Source: Capillidium heterosporum
Taxonomy: Eukaryota > Entomophthoromycota > Entomophthoromycetes > Entomophthorales > Capillidiaceae
Reading direction: 5' to 3'
Assembly: GCA_016630905.1 (NCBI GenBank)
Contig: WBMQ01000006.1
Coordinates: 310,001 to 374,000, forward strand
Length of the DNA: 64,000 bases
Shown here: piece after piece, positions 48,322 through 59,718 of the stretch
Position numbering within the stretch: position 1 is the first letter of the stretch
How the letters are laid out: the number at the start of each line of letters is the position of its first letter
Position numbers and translations under genes: made by a program
Notes under the pieces: generated by a model
The model's input: the letters and a program-made list of their open reading frames with translations, nothing else
Database searches by the model: none
Told to the model about the DNA's origin: nothing

Positions 48322-48807
48322 ATGCCCTCCAAAATCGGTAAAAGTCATCCCGCCCTCCAATGGGTATCTGCCACCTACGGATCTATCCCACCTAACGCAT
48401 GCCAAGGTGGATATGAAAGCGATGGACGACCCTTCTATATCGCTAGAGCTGCATACAAGGGCTCAACTATCCCTGGGAAGGCAGCTCTTCATATTGACGG
48501 CATAAAAATTGGTTATGATGGTCAAGAGAAGGTTCTTAAGGATTATGAAGTTCTGGTTGGTGACCACGAGCTTCTGCAGTGGGAGAAGTGCAGTGACAAC
48601 CTCCAGCCACAGGGTTGGATCCCTTTAGAAGCTGGATTCGAAGAAGATGGACGCGAACTCTTCGTGGGTAAAATCCAGGTCGATGATAGTCAAGTTATAG
48701 GTAAAGCGGGTACTCATTTGGCCAACGGTTTCACGTATGGTTACAGTGGCGAGGAGAAAGAGGTAGGAGATGAGGTTTACTACGTCCTCAAGTGCTCTGA
48801 GCTCTAA
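48322..48807 (+). CDS. DUF3421 protein (second of tandem pair)
   Basis: 161 residues, single exon, ATG at 48322 (MPSKIGKSHPALQWVSATYG). It has the same two-repeat DUF3421/DM9 layout: SIPPNACQGGYESDGRPFYI, GSTIPGKAALHIDGI and DYEVLVGDHELLQW in the first half, then GWIPLEAGFEEDGRELFVGK and GKAGTHLANGFTYGYSGEEK. Same strand, own TATA box and no signal peptide, so a tandem duplicate with independent control. The Cys in SIPPNACQ and near the end differ from the first copy. Likely carbohydrate binding by analogy with DM9 proteins; not shown for fungi to my knowledge. Confidence 0.9.
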   Translation: MPSKIGKSHPALQWVSATYGSIPPNACQGGYESDGRPFYIARAAYKGSTIPGKAALHIDGIKIGYDGQEKVLKDYEVLVGDHELLQWEKCSDNLQPQGWIPLEAGFEEDGRELFVGKIQVDDSQVIGKAGTHLANGFTYGYSGEEKEVGDEVYYVLKCSEL

Positions 48808-49381
48808 AATAATAGGCGATAGTAGGACCGTGTACTCTGCTTAAATTAAATTTACGCTTTGAATGGTAGTTGTTTTATAAGTGCTTTTGATAGTTCATAT
48901 TTTACACCTTTACTTTATAGGCATGTTTTTAAATGGTATGTTGAAGCAACAGTTCAACAGCAGCTTTTTGGTATTTGAAAATGATGAGGCTAGCTGTATT
49001 ACAATCTGAAAAACTAAAAGTGCTAATGGATGTTAACGACAGATCAGCTCTTGATATTATAGAAATACAATATATAAGATAGCTTTATATACTTCAAGGC
49101 TATAGAAGCATAATAAGCTATTTAAATATTTTGTAGCATATAAATGGGAATAGAAACAATCTCACTATCAAAGTAGTAGAAGCGAATAAAGCCCCTCCAA
49201 TATCTTCTAAGTAATTTACTAGCATAATTGGTTACTTAGAAAAAATTTAAAAAGTTGGGGTTAAAGCAAAGTTTTACTGCAGGGTATAAAAGGCGGATTT
49301 GAGGAAAAAGTCTAAGTACTTTTTTGTGGGCAATTAACTTTGGCCTTCTCGACACAGATTCTATCGCAAAAAGTGGCAAAT
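48808..49381. other. intergenic with topoisomerase promoter
   Basis: AT-rich; TATAAAAG at 49285-49292 is about 90 nt upstream of the topoisomerase ATG. Confidence 0.55.
49285..49292 (+). promoter_or_regulatory. TATA box of TOP1
   Basis: TATAAAAG, about 90 nt upstream of ATG 49382. Confidence 0.6.
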
Positions 49382-52233
49382 ATGAGCGACAGTGACTCTG
49401 ACAGACCACTTAGTTCGCAACTTTCAAAACGAAGCAAAGCCGGTAAGTTAATTCAAATATAGTGTACTCAAGTAAACTTAGGCAACGGGGTTAAGAATGC
49501 TGACCTAGTTAAGCAGGAGGATTCAGGTACTAAGCTTATTTAATTTAAATCAACGAGTTCGTAGATGACGATATTCCCTTGTCCCAAATTACTTCCAAGA
49601 AATCCAAAGTGAGCGTCAAATCGGAAAGCTCAGACTCCGACGACGATAAACCTCTTTCTGCTGGATTGAAAGCTGCTACTTCGAAGGCCAAAGTACGATT
49701 TCTATCTAGGACAGTACTAAATTCATTGTTCAATAGGCTGTAAAGGCAACTAAACCGAAAGCCAAGCCTGTGAAAAAGGAGAAGATTGAAAGCAACGGAC
49801 TTAAGCGCAAACTTACCTCTGGGAATTCATCTGCCAAAAAGAAAGAGGCGATAAAGAAGGAAGATAACAAAAAGGTTAAAGATGAAGCTAACGGTGAAGA
49901 AGAAGAGGAATACAAATGGTGGTTAGAAGAAAATCTAGATAATACGGTTCGATGGACCACCCTTGAACATAATGGTGTGCTCTTTCCTCCTGAGTATGAG
50001 CCTATCGGTGTCAAGTTAGTGTATGACGGTAACAGTGTTTAGCTCTACATCCAATTCTAATGTGATATAGGCAAGCCAGTGAGTCTCTCCCCTGCTTCTG
50101 AGGAAGTTGCTGGCTTCTATGGAGCCATGTTGAATACTGATCATGCCAAGAACCCAGTTTTCCAAGAAAACTTTTTCAAAGACTTTTTAAAAGTATTGAA
50201 AGAGAATGATCCTGTACTATTTGGTGCCATCTTTTTATACTGACGTATATATATAGGATAGCCCAATTAAAGAATTTAGTAAATGCGATTTCACGCTCTT
50301 CTTGAACTACTACGATGTCGAAAAGGAAAAGAAAAAGCTGCTAACTAAAGAAGAAAAGAAGGTTTGTTTTAACTAAGCAATTGAAACTAATTACAGCAAC
50401 AAATAGGCTATCAAGGAAGAGAAAGACATTGTAGAAAAGATTTATTCGGTTGCTTATCTTGATGGGCGTAAAGAAAAAGTCGGCAACTTCCGAGTCGAAC
50501 CACCCGGACTTTTCAGAGGTCGCGGAGATCACCCTAAGACTGGGTCCCTTAAAGTAGTTTCGCCTTACAATTTATACTAAATAACGATAGCTACGTGTCC
50601 AACCTGAGCAGATCACCATAAACATCGGTGCCGATGCCAAAGTTCCTGAGCTCCCACCTGGTCGCCACTGGAAGAGCATTATCCACAACAACAAAGTTAC
50701 TTGGTTGGCTTACTGGATCGAAAACATAAGCTCTACTTTCAAATACGTCTTCTTGGCCGCCAACTCATCGCTGAAGACGCAATCGGACTTTAAAAAGTTT
50801 GAAAAGGCTAGGGATCTAGCTAAATGTGTAGATCGCGTCCGAGCCAACTACCTCAAGGAGCTTAAAGGCGAAAAGCTTGTCTCGCGACAACTGGCTACCG
50901 CAACTTACTTGATCGACCGATTAGCTCTTAGAGCCGGTAATGAAAAGGGATCTGATGAGGCTGATACTGTCGGCTGCTGCTCGTTACGTTGTGAACACAT
51001 CACCCTAGAGGCACCTGATGTCGTCAAATTTGATTTCTTAGGTAAAGATAGTATCCGCTACCAGAATTCAGTGAAAGTCATCCCTCAGGTCTACAAAAAC
51101 CTAGCCTACTTCAAGATACCTCCCAAGAAGCCCAGTGATGATATGTTTGACAAAATCGATGTATTTTGCCTTTAACTAACTATATAGCTAATATATCCTG
51201 TAGACAACCGCTTTGAACAAGTATCTCTCCAGTCTGATGCCTGGTCTATCAGCCAAAGTTTTCCGTACGTTTAACGCCTCTTACACTTTCCAGATGGAGT
51301 TGCAGAACACCCCTGAGGACGCCACTATCAACGAGAAGATTTTATCTTACAACCGATCCAATCGTCAAGTTGCTATTTTGTGCAACCATCAGCGATCCGT
51401 AAGCAAAAACTTTGATGGACAGATGGAGCGTATGGATGATAAGGTAGCTTTACATCTATAGATTTTGAACTGACTCTTTCGAAAGATTAAAGTGCTTTAC
51501 TACGACCAATACCGTCTCAAGCAGCAGATTCTCAAGGCCGAGCCTAAACTCAAGAAGAAGCGCCCTGACCTCCTCGACAAGAATAGTGAGTTGACTGACG
51601 AATGGTGTCGCGAGTACATCGCCACTCTGTCTGAAAACTTACGCGAGAAAGCTCGAGTCAAAAGTGAGAAGGAGCAAGCGGATGTCAAAACCAATGCTGA
51701 GAAGAAGGAGCTTGGAAAGGCTTTAAGCGACAAGATCAAGGAAATCGACGCTGACGAGAAGGCGCTGTTGAAGGAAGTTTCCAGTGGTAAAGTCCAGGAG
51801 CCTAAGCGAGCGACTACAATCGAGAAAATGTTGGAAAGGTTGGATAAGTTGAACGAACGAATCAAGAACACTGAACTGTCCAAGATCGACAAGGTACTTT
51901 TTGTTACAGTTGGTTGTACTTGGACTTATTTATTTTATTTAGGACGAGAACAAAACAACTGCTCTAGGTACGTCCAAGATCAACTACATTGACCCTAGAA
52001 TCACGGTTGCTTGGTGTGAGAAACACAAGGTCCCCATCGATAAGATGTTCAATAAGACGCTGAAAGAGAAGTTCAAGTGGGCCATGGAAGTGGGCGAGGA
52101 TTTTGTAGGTTACTTTATACTTTACTATACTGACATTCTACTAGATATTCTAGAACCGCTTTTTGAACTATACTTTCAAATGCTGTGTAGGTTGACAAAA
52201 CCTATTTTATCTTCTCTTTCAGTTTTACTTTAG
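49382..52233 (+). CDS. TOP1: DNA topoisomerase I (type IB)
   Basis: About a dozen exons. The N-terminus ([20 protein letters not shown] and a Lys/Glu-rich stretch) is the usual charged, nuclear-targeting domain. The core begins [20 protein letters not shown] and [19 protein letters not shown], then [20 protein letters not shown]. Catalytic parts follow: [19 protein letters not shown] (Arg), [27 protein letters not shown] (Arg/His region), a coiled-coil linker rich in Lys and Glu, and the active-site Tyr in [15 protein letters not shown]. The C-terminus [12 protein letters not shown] is at about 52107; the last few residues are uncertain, because an intron (GTAGGT) may follow or the frame may run to 52233. 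It relaxes supercoils ahead of transcription and replication. No frame break over 2.8 kb. Confidence 0.95.
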
Positions 52234-52905
52234 ATTAAACTGTCGACTACCTATAGCAGTATATTGTGGTTTTTAAGTAGGATTTGATACATCTGTTAAT
52301 GTTTATAGCACTTATAGATATTGTAGTTGACTGCTACCTTTTAGTTTATAAGTTGAATGTATATTTGGTATTTCTATATTATAGTATAAATTGGTTAAGC
52401 ATCAACAAATAGAAGCTATATAGCGTTTTGATTTATATATAGTGCTTTCAATGGTATAAGTTTTACCTATAGTTACAAAATAAGGATCCATAATATTAAT
52501 CCTATATACTGATAGTAGAATAGTACCTCCCTTACTACCGTATCAGCCTAAAGTTAACTATATCGGCTTAGTGGTGATCTTTACTTGCTTTATCAGTTCT
52601 CAAGATAAATTTGATAAGCTACAGCAAATATGTTTATATCAATATTTTCCCACTGAACTTAAATAAGCTATAATTCTGTATAGTTTTGCAACGTCTAAGA
52701 TATCTCTACAGTAAAATTATACAAAGGTCTAGAAATCCTTACCAAGTCTATTCAAGTTTCAATCTTTGAGTTTTTTCGACCAAAATCACAAATCAGTTCG
52801 TGTTTCATGGAAAGCTTCCAAATCAAAGTCTAAATTCATCGAGTTTGTTAAATAAACTTGCTTTATAATATCGAGGAAAATTGAACTACATTCCATAGAA
52901 CTAAG
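52234..52905. other. intergenic
   Basis: AT-rich; 3' region of TOP1 and promoter of the SRP receptor gene. Confidence 0.55.
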
Positions 52906-54927
52906 ATGATCGACCTATTCACAGTGTTAACTAAAGGTGGTGTTGTACTATATGAGAAGCCCTTAAGTCTAGTAAACCTCAAAGATACGTTGCAGAGCTT
53001 CATAGCCCAAAGCTTCATTTTGGCACCCAACAACAAGCAGGGTATCGACTTGGGCCCCTACAAATTTGAATATTTGACTGACAACGAGTTAGGGTTGATA
53101 TTTGTTGTAAGTTATCTTAAAATTGAACTTTTTAATAAGTACCTTTAGGTTGTCTATCAGAAGATTCTCCAACTGAACTATATAGAAGAGTTACTTAAAG
53201 TAATCGCTACTAAATTTATAGACACCTACTCGGAAGCTCTGTCAGCCTTCTTCAAAAATGGTTCAACAAAGTTAGTAGATGTAGAGGTTATCAATTTGCC
53301 AATATTTGAATTCGACGATACCTTTAGCAATGTCTTGAAAAATATTGAGTTGAAGTACGCAAACAAAGCTAAGAGTAAAGTACCTAGAAGGTTCGAAGAG
53401 ACCAAAAAGTATCAGAATACTCTAGAGGCGGCTCAAAAAACCCTAGGTAATATTTTGCACTTTATTGTCTTGTTTAACATTTTACTATTAGAGGAGCAGG
53501 CTAGAGGTGGTAAAGACCCTGAAGTTGAAGCCGGGTCACCTCGTTCCTTCCGTAAAAGAAATGGCAAAAAAGCAGACAATTCCAACCCTTCAAGCCCTAG
53601 GTAAATACATTTTATGGTAATAAACTAAAGCATTTCAGTGATTTGAAGAAGACGGGACGTGTATGGGATGGGCAAGTTAGCAAAGCTAAACTTTCCAGTT
53701 TGGATTACTCTATAGAAAAGGCGGATCCCAACGGCAAATCTAACGATGTTGACTTCGTAGATCAAAGTACGATTGGGGGATTCGATGAATCAGGGAACTA
53801 TGATGTTCAATCATTAGATACTACGCCAAGTAAACCTAAAGCAAGCACTTCGGCCTGGTCCCAGCTAGTAGCCAAGTTTACGGGACAAACTATCGACCAA
53901 GAAAACCTAAAGCCCGTTCTTTTAAAAGTCAAAGAGCAACTCATTTCTAAAAACGTGGCTAGTGAAATTGCCGAACAGTTATGCCAAGCAGCTTTCAACC
54001 AGTTACAAGGGGTCAAAGCCGCGGCCTTCCAATCGTTACAGGACCTGGTGGTGGAATCGATATCGGACGCCCTCAAGAAGCTGCTAGCTCCTTTCGGCGC
54101 CACCGATATCCTAGATGCTATCGATAGATGCCGCGGGGAAAGGGCTTACGTCATGGCTATGATCGGCGTCAACGGAGTAGGTAAATCTACCAATTTGTCC
54201 AAAGTATGCTTCTGGTTGTTGCAGAACCGTAAGAAGGTTCTGGTGGCTGCCTGCGATACCTTCCGATCGGGTGCCGTTGAGCAGCTTCGAACTCACGTCG
54301 AACGTTTGGGTAAATTGCAGCATGCCGGCCAGGTTGAGCTGTTCGAGCGGGGCTATGGCAAAGATTCAGCAAACATCGCCAAGTCGGCTATTGAATACGG
54401 TACCTTTTTTCATTTATAAATTCGTTATTCTAATTGCAATTTTTGGAATAGCTAATAAAAACGGATTCGATGTTGTTCTCATCGATACGGCTGGTCGCAT
54501 GCAGAATAATGAACCCCTCATGAAAGCTTTGGCAAAGGTATATCTACAATCGAGCCTAATACTAATTTTACAACCATAGCTGGTCAGCTTAAACCAACCC
54601 GATAAGCTGATCTTCGTTGGGGAGGCCCTCGTTGGTAACGAGGCGGTTGACCAATTGGGTAAGTTCAACGAAGCACTCAAAATCTATGGTGACCACCAAA
54701 GACCCAAGCGCATCGACGGCATCATCTTGACCAAGTTCGATACCATCGACGACAAGGTATTTTTGTATACAATTAATTAACTTACATATGGTACTTTCAA
54801 GGTTGGGGCTGCCGTATCGATGACTGTTACCGCCAAAGCACCTATTTTATTTGTAGGAACCGGGCAAACTTACACCGATTTAAAGAAAATGAACGTTGAA
54901 CACGTCGTATCTACTTTATTACAGTGA
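52906..54927 (+). CDS. SRP101: signal recognition particle receptor subunit alpha
   Basis: About seven exons. The N-terminal SRX domain ([40 protein letters not shown]) binds the beta subunit at the ER membrane. A charged linker follows with a run of Gly/Arg/Lys and Ser-Pro, then the NG GTPase domain: [20 protein letters not shown] (N), [20 protein letters not shown] (G1), [16 protein letters not shown] (G2), [18 protein letters not shown] (G3), [11 protein letters not shown] (G4) and [20 protein letters not shown] (end). It docks the SRP-ribosome complex for co-translational secretion. All introns are 35-55 nt, and the frame is intact to TGA at 54925. It lies between two other housekeeping genes. 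Confidence 0.95.
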
Positions 54928-55538
54928 TTTACTTGAACTAGATTCTTAGTTTGAGTAATAATCTAAGAATGTAGTATGGTTTAACGTCTACTTTTCGTAT
55001 ACTCTTTCTATGGTATAATAAATGAAAATAAATTGAAGCTTTTGTTTGGAGTTGTATATTGAAAAGTATAAATACCTTCATTTGATTCATTTTATGTTGT
55101 CCAGGTATAATTTAGAAATTCAAGTTTTCGTAGGATTATATGAGCTTTTCAAAGATATATGGTGTGTTGATATTTTCTTGATTTGTATGTAGTGAAGCTT
55201 GGCAATTTATTTACTCATTAGACGTAAAACTATTGATAGGTATTTGCTCGTTTGACGCTTTAACAAATTAAATGAAAGTCGTTTAAACCAAAACTTCATC
55301 TTTTCGAAATGCTAACTTTAATAGCTATCATTGATATTTGAAAGGATGGGTTTATAAACTTTGTATAAAATCAAACAAAGTTTACCAAATATGCTTAAAT
55401 TTATACAATATAGATTTGAAAAGTTTATAATACTTAACAGCTATATTCAATATCAATATAATTTAGTTGAAATTAAGACAATACTGTATAGATAGAAAAG
55501 TAAAGGACTGCAATTAAAACATTTAAATATCTATGTAT
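54928..55538. other. intergenic between convergent genes
   Basis: AT-rich 3' spacer; nothing else seen. Confidence 0.55.
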
Positions 55539-56755
55539 TTAAAAAAGTCTAGAGGGGTTCTCGTTGGCCTTGGAAGGGAAGAACGTTATGTCGTTCTCAG
55601 TCTGTGTACCTTCGGTAATAGATGGCAACTGGAAGTCTTTAAGTTCATCCATGTAGTATCGGATCAAAGCGTCCTTGCAAGCTCTGAATTCAGCCATCTT
55701 CAACGAACTGCCGTAGCCTAAAATTTTGAAAAGCAAAATTTAGTAAAGATGCTGGATTGGGATTGGGGGTTGAAATATAAAATTACCTTCACCGAGCTTG
55801 ACGGTATCGGAGAAAACACCGACGACAAAGATGGGTCGGTTGGACATACGACCGGTTTCCTTGAGCAACCTGGTAAAGGAATTAGTTGAGGGGATATGGT
55901 GAAATTAGGTACCTGGCGATGGGTTGTTCTTTGCCCTTGCTGCTCATAAGGATGGACAAAGTACGTTTGGGTTCGGTGAGGGGCAAAAGCTGGACAGGGT
56001 CGATGTCACGGCTAAGGAGGTAGCTGTGGATGAAGTCTTTGGCAGCTTTGGCACCCTTCATACGTTTAGTAATGATTTAAAGTATTGGTCCTTACCTTGT
56101 CGTGGTAGATAGCACCGATCAAAGCTTGTAGAGATTTTCCAACTACTTTGTTGGGACCAAAAGGTTTATCATCTTCGGTCTATTCAAAAATTTTAAAATG
56201 GAAAGTTGAAGTCGAGGTTACCTGCTCCTTCTTGAAGAGGACTAAGCTATCCAAACCGAACGACTTACCGATGTTGGCAAGAGCGACGTGGTCAAAGTGC
56301 ACGCGCAAAACTTCTTCAATAGTTACTGAAGGGAGGTTGGGGTACTTGACGTGGAAGTATTCGGCTACGTAGAGACCCATAGCCTTTTTGCCTATACAAC
56401 AGAAAGTTAGCTTGTTGGGAAAGCAGCATTTTTACCTATGTAGCGTAGACGTTCGTTGTTACCCGATAGACCAGAAGCGTAGGACTTGTGGGTCAAAACT
56501 TGTTTAATTAGGTTGGGGTCGGAGAAGTTGAGGTTGAGACGGGCTAAGAAGGCTGAGATGGCTTGGCTGTTCTTTTCGAACTCTTGGCTGGACAAGGTGG
56601 AGGTGTTGCTTACATCTTCAACCCAGGTGTTGGTGCTAGTGCTGTTGAACCTTAAGGTACTAGTAGTTTTGACAGCAGTTGTTGAGAACTCTTCCGTTGA
56701 TTGAAGGGATGAAGGCCTTGATACCTCTGCTCTGTTTTAATATATTGTAAACCAT
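55539..56755 (-). CDS. MRPL3: mitochondrial large-subunit ribosomal protein mL44 (RNase III-like)
   Basis: Six exons on the minus strand, ATG at 56755; about 340 residues. The start (MVYNILKQSRGIKAFIPSIN) is a basic mitochondrial presequence. The RNase III-like domain follows: LNFSDPNLIKQVLTHKSYAS with NNERLRYIGKKAMGLYVAEY, HFDHVALANIGKSFGLDSLV and SLQALIGAIYHDKGAKAAKD. A double-stranded RNA-binding domain ends GYGSSLKMAEFRACKDALIR. The acidic catalytic residues of true RNase III are not conserved (the signature helix reads ERLRYIG), as in mL44. The presequence and the domain are in different frames; a +1 break near 56672-56685 joins them, again an extra base. Splice sites elsewhere are clean. 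Confidence 0.88.
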
Positions 56756-57501
56756 CTTTGCCTCTAGTTTAGCTAACACTGCCTTGAAAGATTATGTTTG
56801 GTGTTGTCGAAAAAAGCAGTTTCTTGCTAAAAAATTTTGGCTACCAACTCTGAAATTTTCAGTAAATTATTGGTCTAATCGCTTTTGCTGTGTAGCCATA
56901 AACATGCATTTTATAACTTGTTCATTTGCTACTGGTAGCATTTCAGATTGATTGCAGTAGTTATTTGGGCCCAAGGCCTGTAGCCAACAATATATTTTTG
57001 CAAGCTGATAGAATGGCCCTATTGAAGCTAAGACATATATTTACAATGAAAGCATAACTCAGAATAGCTTCATCCTATAAGTTCGCTTTAAATTTTTCTT
57101 TCTTATCAACACTTTGGGCATTTTCTTTTTGGATTTTGGGCTAGCTTTATTTTCAGTTGCAAGGAAAAAATTGTTAAAGGTAGCAGAGATAACCATACCT
57201 TCAACAATTACTGTTCTAGGAATCTAGTTTAAATATCTAGTCGTTTATGTTCCCTTGATTACTTTAGGAGTGTTTGAAAGAGCAGATTATCAGCTTTTTA
57301 TAGGATTTAGTTAGATTAGCTTTGAGTATCGGCTGGTGCACATAGGAAGGTAGTTTAGAATGTTTTGGGTAGTCAGAGATTAGCTGTAGATTTAATATAC
57401 AACGACTAAACATAAATAAAGTATACTCAATCAATAAAGGAAAGCTATCAAAGACTATATAATATATCTGCAATTTTAAAAAAGATTCACTATATTTTAT
57501 A
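56756..57501. other. intergenic
   Basis: Promoter of mL44 and 3' end of the delta-COP gene. AT-rich, no other feature. Confidence 0.5.
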
Positions 57502-59411
57502 TTAGAGAACATGGTACTCCTCCGAGAACAGCAAAGTTTCAGCCGAATGGGGGTAGACCTCTTGAGTTTTAAGATCAACGACTTCGGAAATCTACAACTG
57601 TTAAAAAGTGAGTGTTACAAAAAGGTACCTTGAGATCGGTGTATAACTGATTGCTAGCAAATTCAACGACCAAGGGGAATAGAGACTCGCCTTCATCCTG
57701 GGAAGTGGTACGGAAGTGGAGACTAGCTTCCTTGGAATCTTCGGATAGCTCGGGCAACTCCCAAATCAACAAGCCGTCATCGTCATGCAAGGCAAACGAA
57801 CCGGTACAGTCACCAACTTCAACCTCCTCATTCCTAAAGCGATGTTAATTTAATCAGTGTATTGTAAATCGGATTACTGGATAGGGATGTTTACGACAAA
57901 GTTATGTAAGACTAGATGGGGCTTCTCGAGTATGACTTCGATGTCAACGTCACAGTTGCCATCCTCGGTAGGTGAAATCCAGCAGTTGACTAGAATGCTC
58001 GTTAATAGTCTATTCAATACATTTGAAAATAATAAATTTACTTGTGACGGGTACCGCTGACGAATCTTTAAGAGAGGCTTTCCATTTCAAGATGCCAACG
58101 GACTGGTTAACCGGGAAGCCACGGTTGCTGTCCTTGAGGGTAAGGATATTTTCTCCATTGAAGGCGTTCTTATCGATCTTGGGATTGGTCTAGAAAGTGC
58201 TTAGTCAACCACATAAACTTTCAAACTATACCATGAATTGAAGGCCAGTGATGTCGGGAACAGCAAGTTGGGCTTGGATTAAGCTGTACTCGGGGCTCTT
58301 AACTTGAACTGCTAATTCACCTCGAATATCTAACGCATGAACTGCACCATCTCTACTGATTTGTGCTGAGAGTTTCTCTTCAAATTTGTAGTGAACCCTA
58401 AATGATAAATTAGTTTATACATAGCTATAGCTTTAGCTAGTTACACTTCATGATCGGTTTCTACGGATTCAGTTGGTTCGTTATAGCTGGAATCGACATC
58501 GAGCTCAGGTTGTAAGGAAGCAAATATGTCTTTCTTTGGCTTGGATCCAAGCTTCATACCTTTACCGCCGCTAATTATCCTAAATTCCATAAATTAGTAA
58601 ATAAATAGGCACAGCAAATGTACTTGGGTTTGGGTTCAGCAGCAGAGGTATCAGGTACACTGTAGTCCGATTTAGTAGTACGGAATCCAGATCCAGACCC
58701 AGATCCGAGAGAAGCTGATGGTCTATCTCTTATTCCTAAGGCATCCCGTTTCTTCTGCTCATCCATGAGTTTAATTTTCTCTTTCATCTTTTCTTTAGCC
58801 TCCTTTTCTTTATTCTAAAGATATGTTTAAATATAAATCCCAAATAAAAAGTACCTTTGAAATTATCTCTTGAATGCGTTCCTCATGGGATTCCATCTCA
58901 ATAGTTGTGGCAATTTGGCTGAGCGTAACTGCATCCCTGTACCCCAAACTGACAACTTCGTCAAAGGAGGTTAGCAGCTCGAAGCCGTTGTCTAATATAG
59001 TCATTTCGTCGTTCGAATGGCATATCTTATTTACAACTCGAGCAAGTAGTCGCAAAGTCTCAATGTCCTGGAGTATATTAGATTGGCGGTTGGTTACCAT
59101 AACTAAATAGAGATTGTCGAGAGGCTGGTAAACATAACGAATATTTTCCGTTTCGATGGTAGTATGTTGGGAGCTTTTAGCACTGCTGGCCAATTTGGGG
59201 AAGGCTGCTAACAAACCCTCAATACGCGTACGTGGAACTTCCACAAACTGTCTAGATACCAATACTTCAAATAAAGCTTAGATGCAAACCAACATATAAA
59301 ACCATTTTACCTTTACCACTTGCGGTACATAAAGAAGCTGCTAATACGACCTATTCATCATATGTAGACATCAAATTAGTAAATTTAGTTGAGCGTATAG
59401 TTGTTTACCAT
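57502..59411 (-). CDS. RET2: coatomer subunit delta (delta-COP)
   Basis: About nine exons; about 515 residues. Exon 1 appears to contain only the start codon: ATG at 59411-59409 is followed at once by GTAAAC, and splicing over 58 nt gives MVVLAASLCTASGKVLVSRQ, the exact family N-terminus. The longin-like part continues FVEVPRTRIEGLLAAFPKLA, RYVYQPLDNLYLVMVTNRQS and LDNGFELLTSFDEVVSLGYR. A coiled, Lys/Glu-rich linker and a Gly/Ser stretch follow. The mu-homology domain has FNGENILTLKDSNRGFPVNQ, ILKWKASLKDSSAVPVTINC and GNCDVDIEVILE, ending FSEEYHVL. It is part of COPI coats for Golgi-to-ER retrieval. An upstream ATG at 59461 (MESQAILIF) is out of line with the family. No frame break. Confidence 0.94.
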
Positions 59412-59718
59412 TTAGCTTATACTCACAGAAAATCAAAATAGCTTGAGATTCCATTCTTATCATTTTATTATGTCTACATCAGCGATTTCAATTGGTTAGT
59501 TAATGAAATTGGAGAATTAATAAGGGTAGCCGCATTTTCAGATAAGGTTCTGGAAGATACTGCTTGTAAACAAAATCCAAAAATGCCACCATCATCCATT
59601 TAGAACCAATAGAGTTTTGAGGAATCATAGTTTCAGCTATAAGCTGATGGATAAATCCATTTAACTTTACACCCAAGTCAACATCAACGTAACAGCCAAA
59701 ATCAACACCATCAAAACG
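59412..59718. other. divergent promoter region
   Basis: About 300 nt between the head-to-head delta-COP and TM9 genes; both act in the early secretory pathway. No clear TATA box. Confidence 0.45.
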
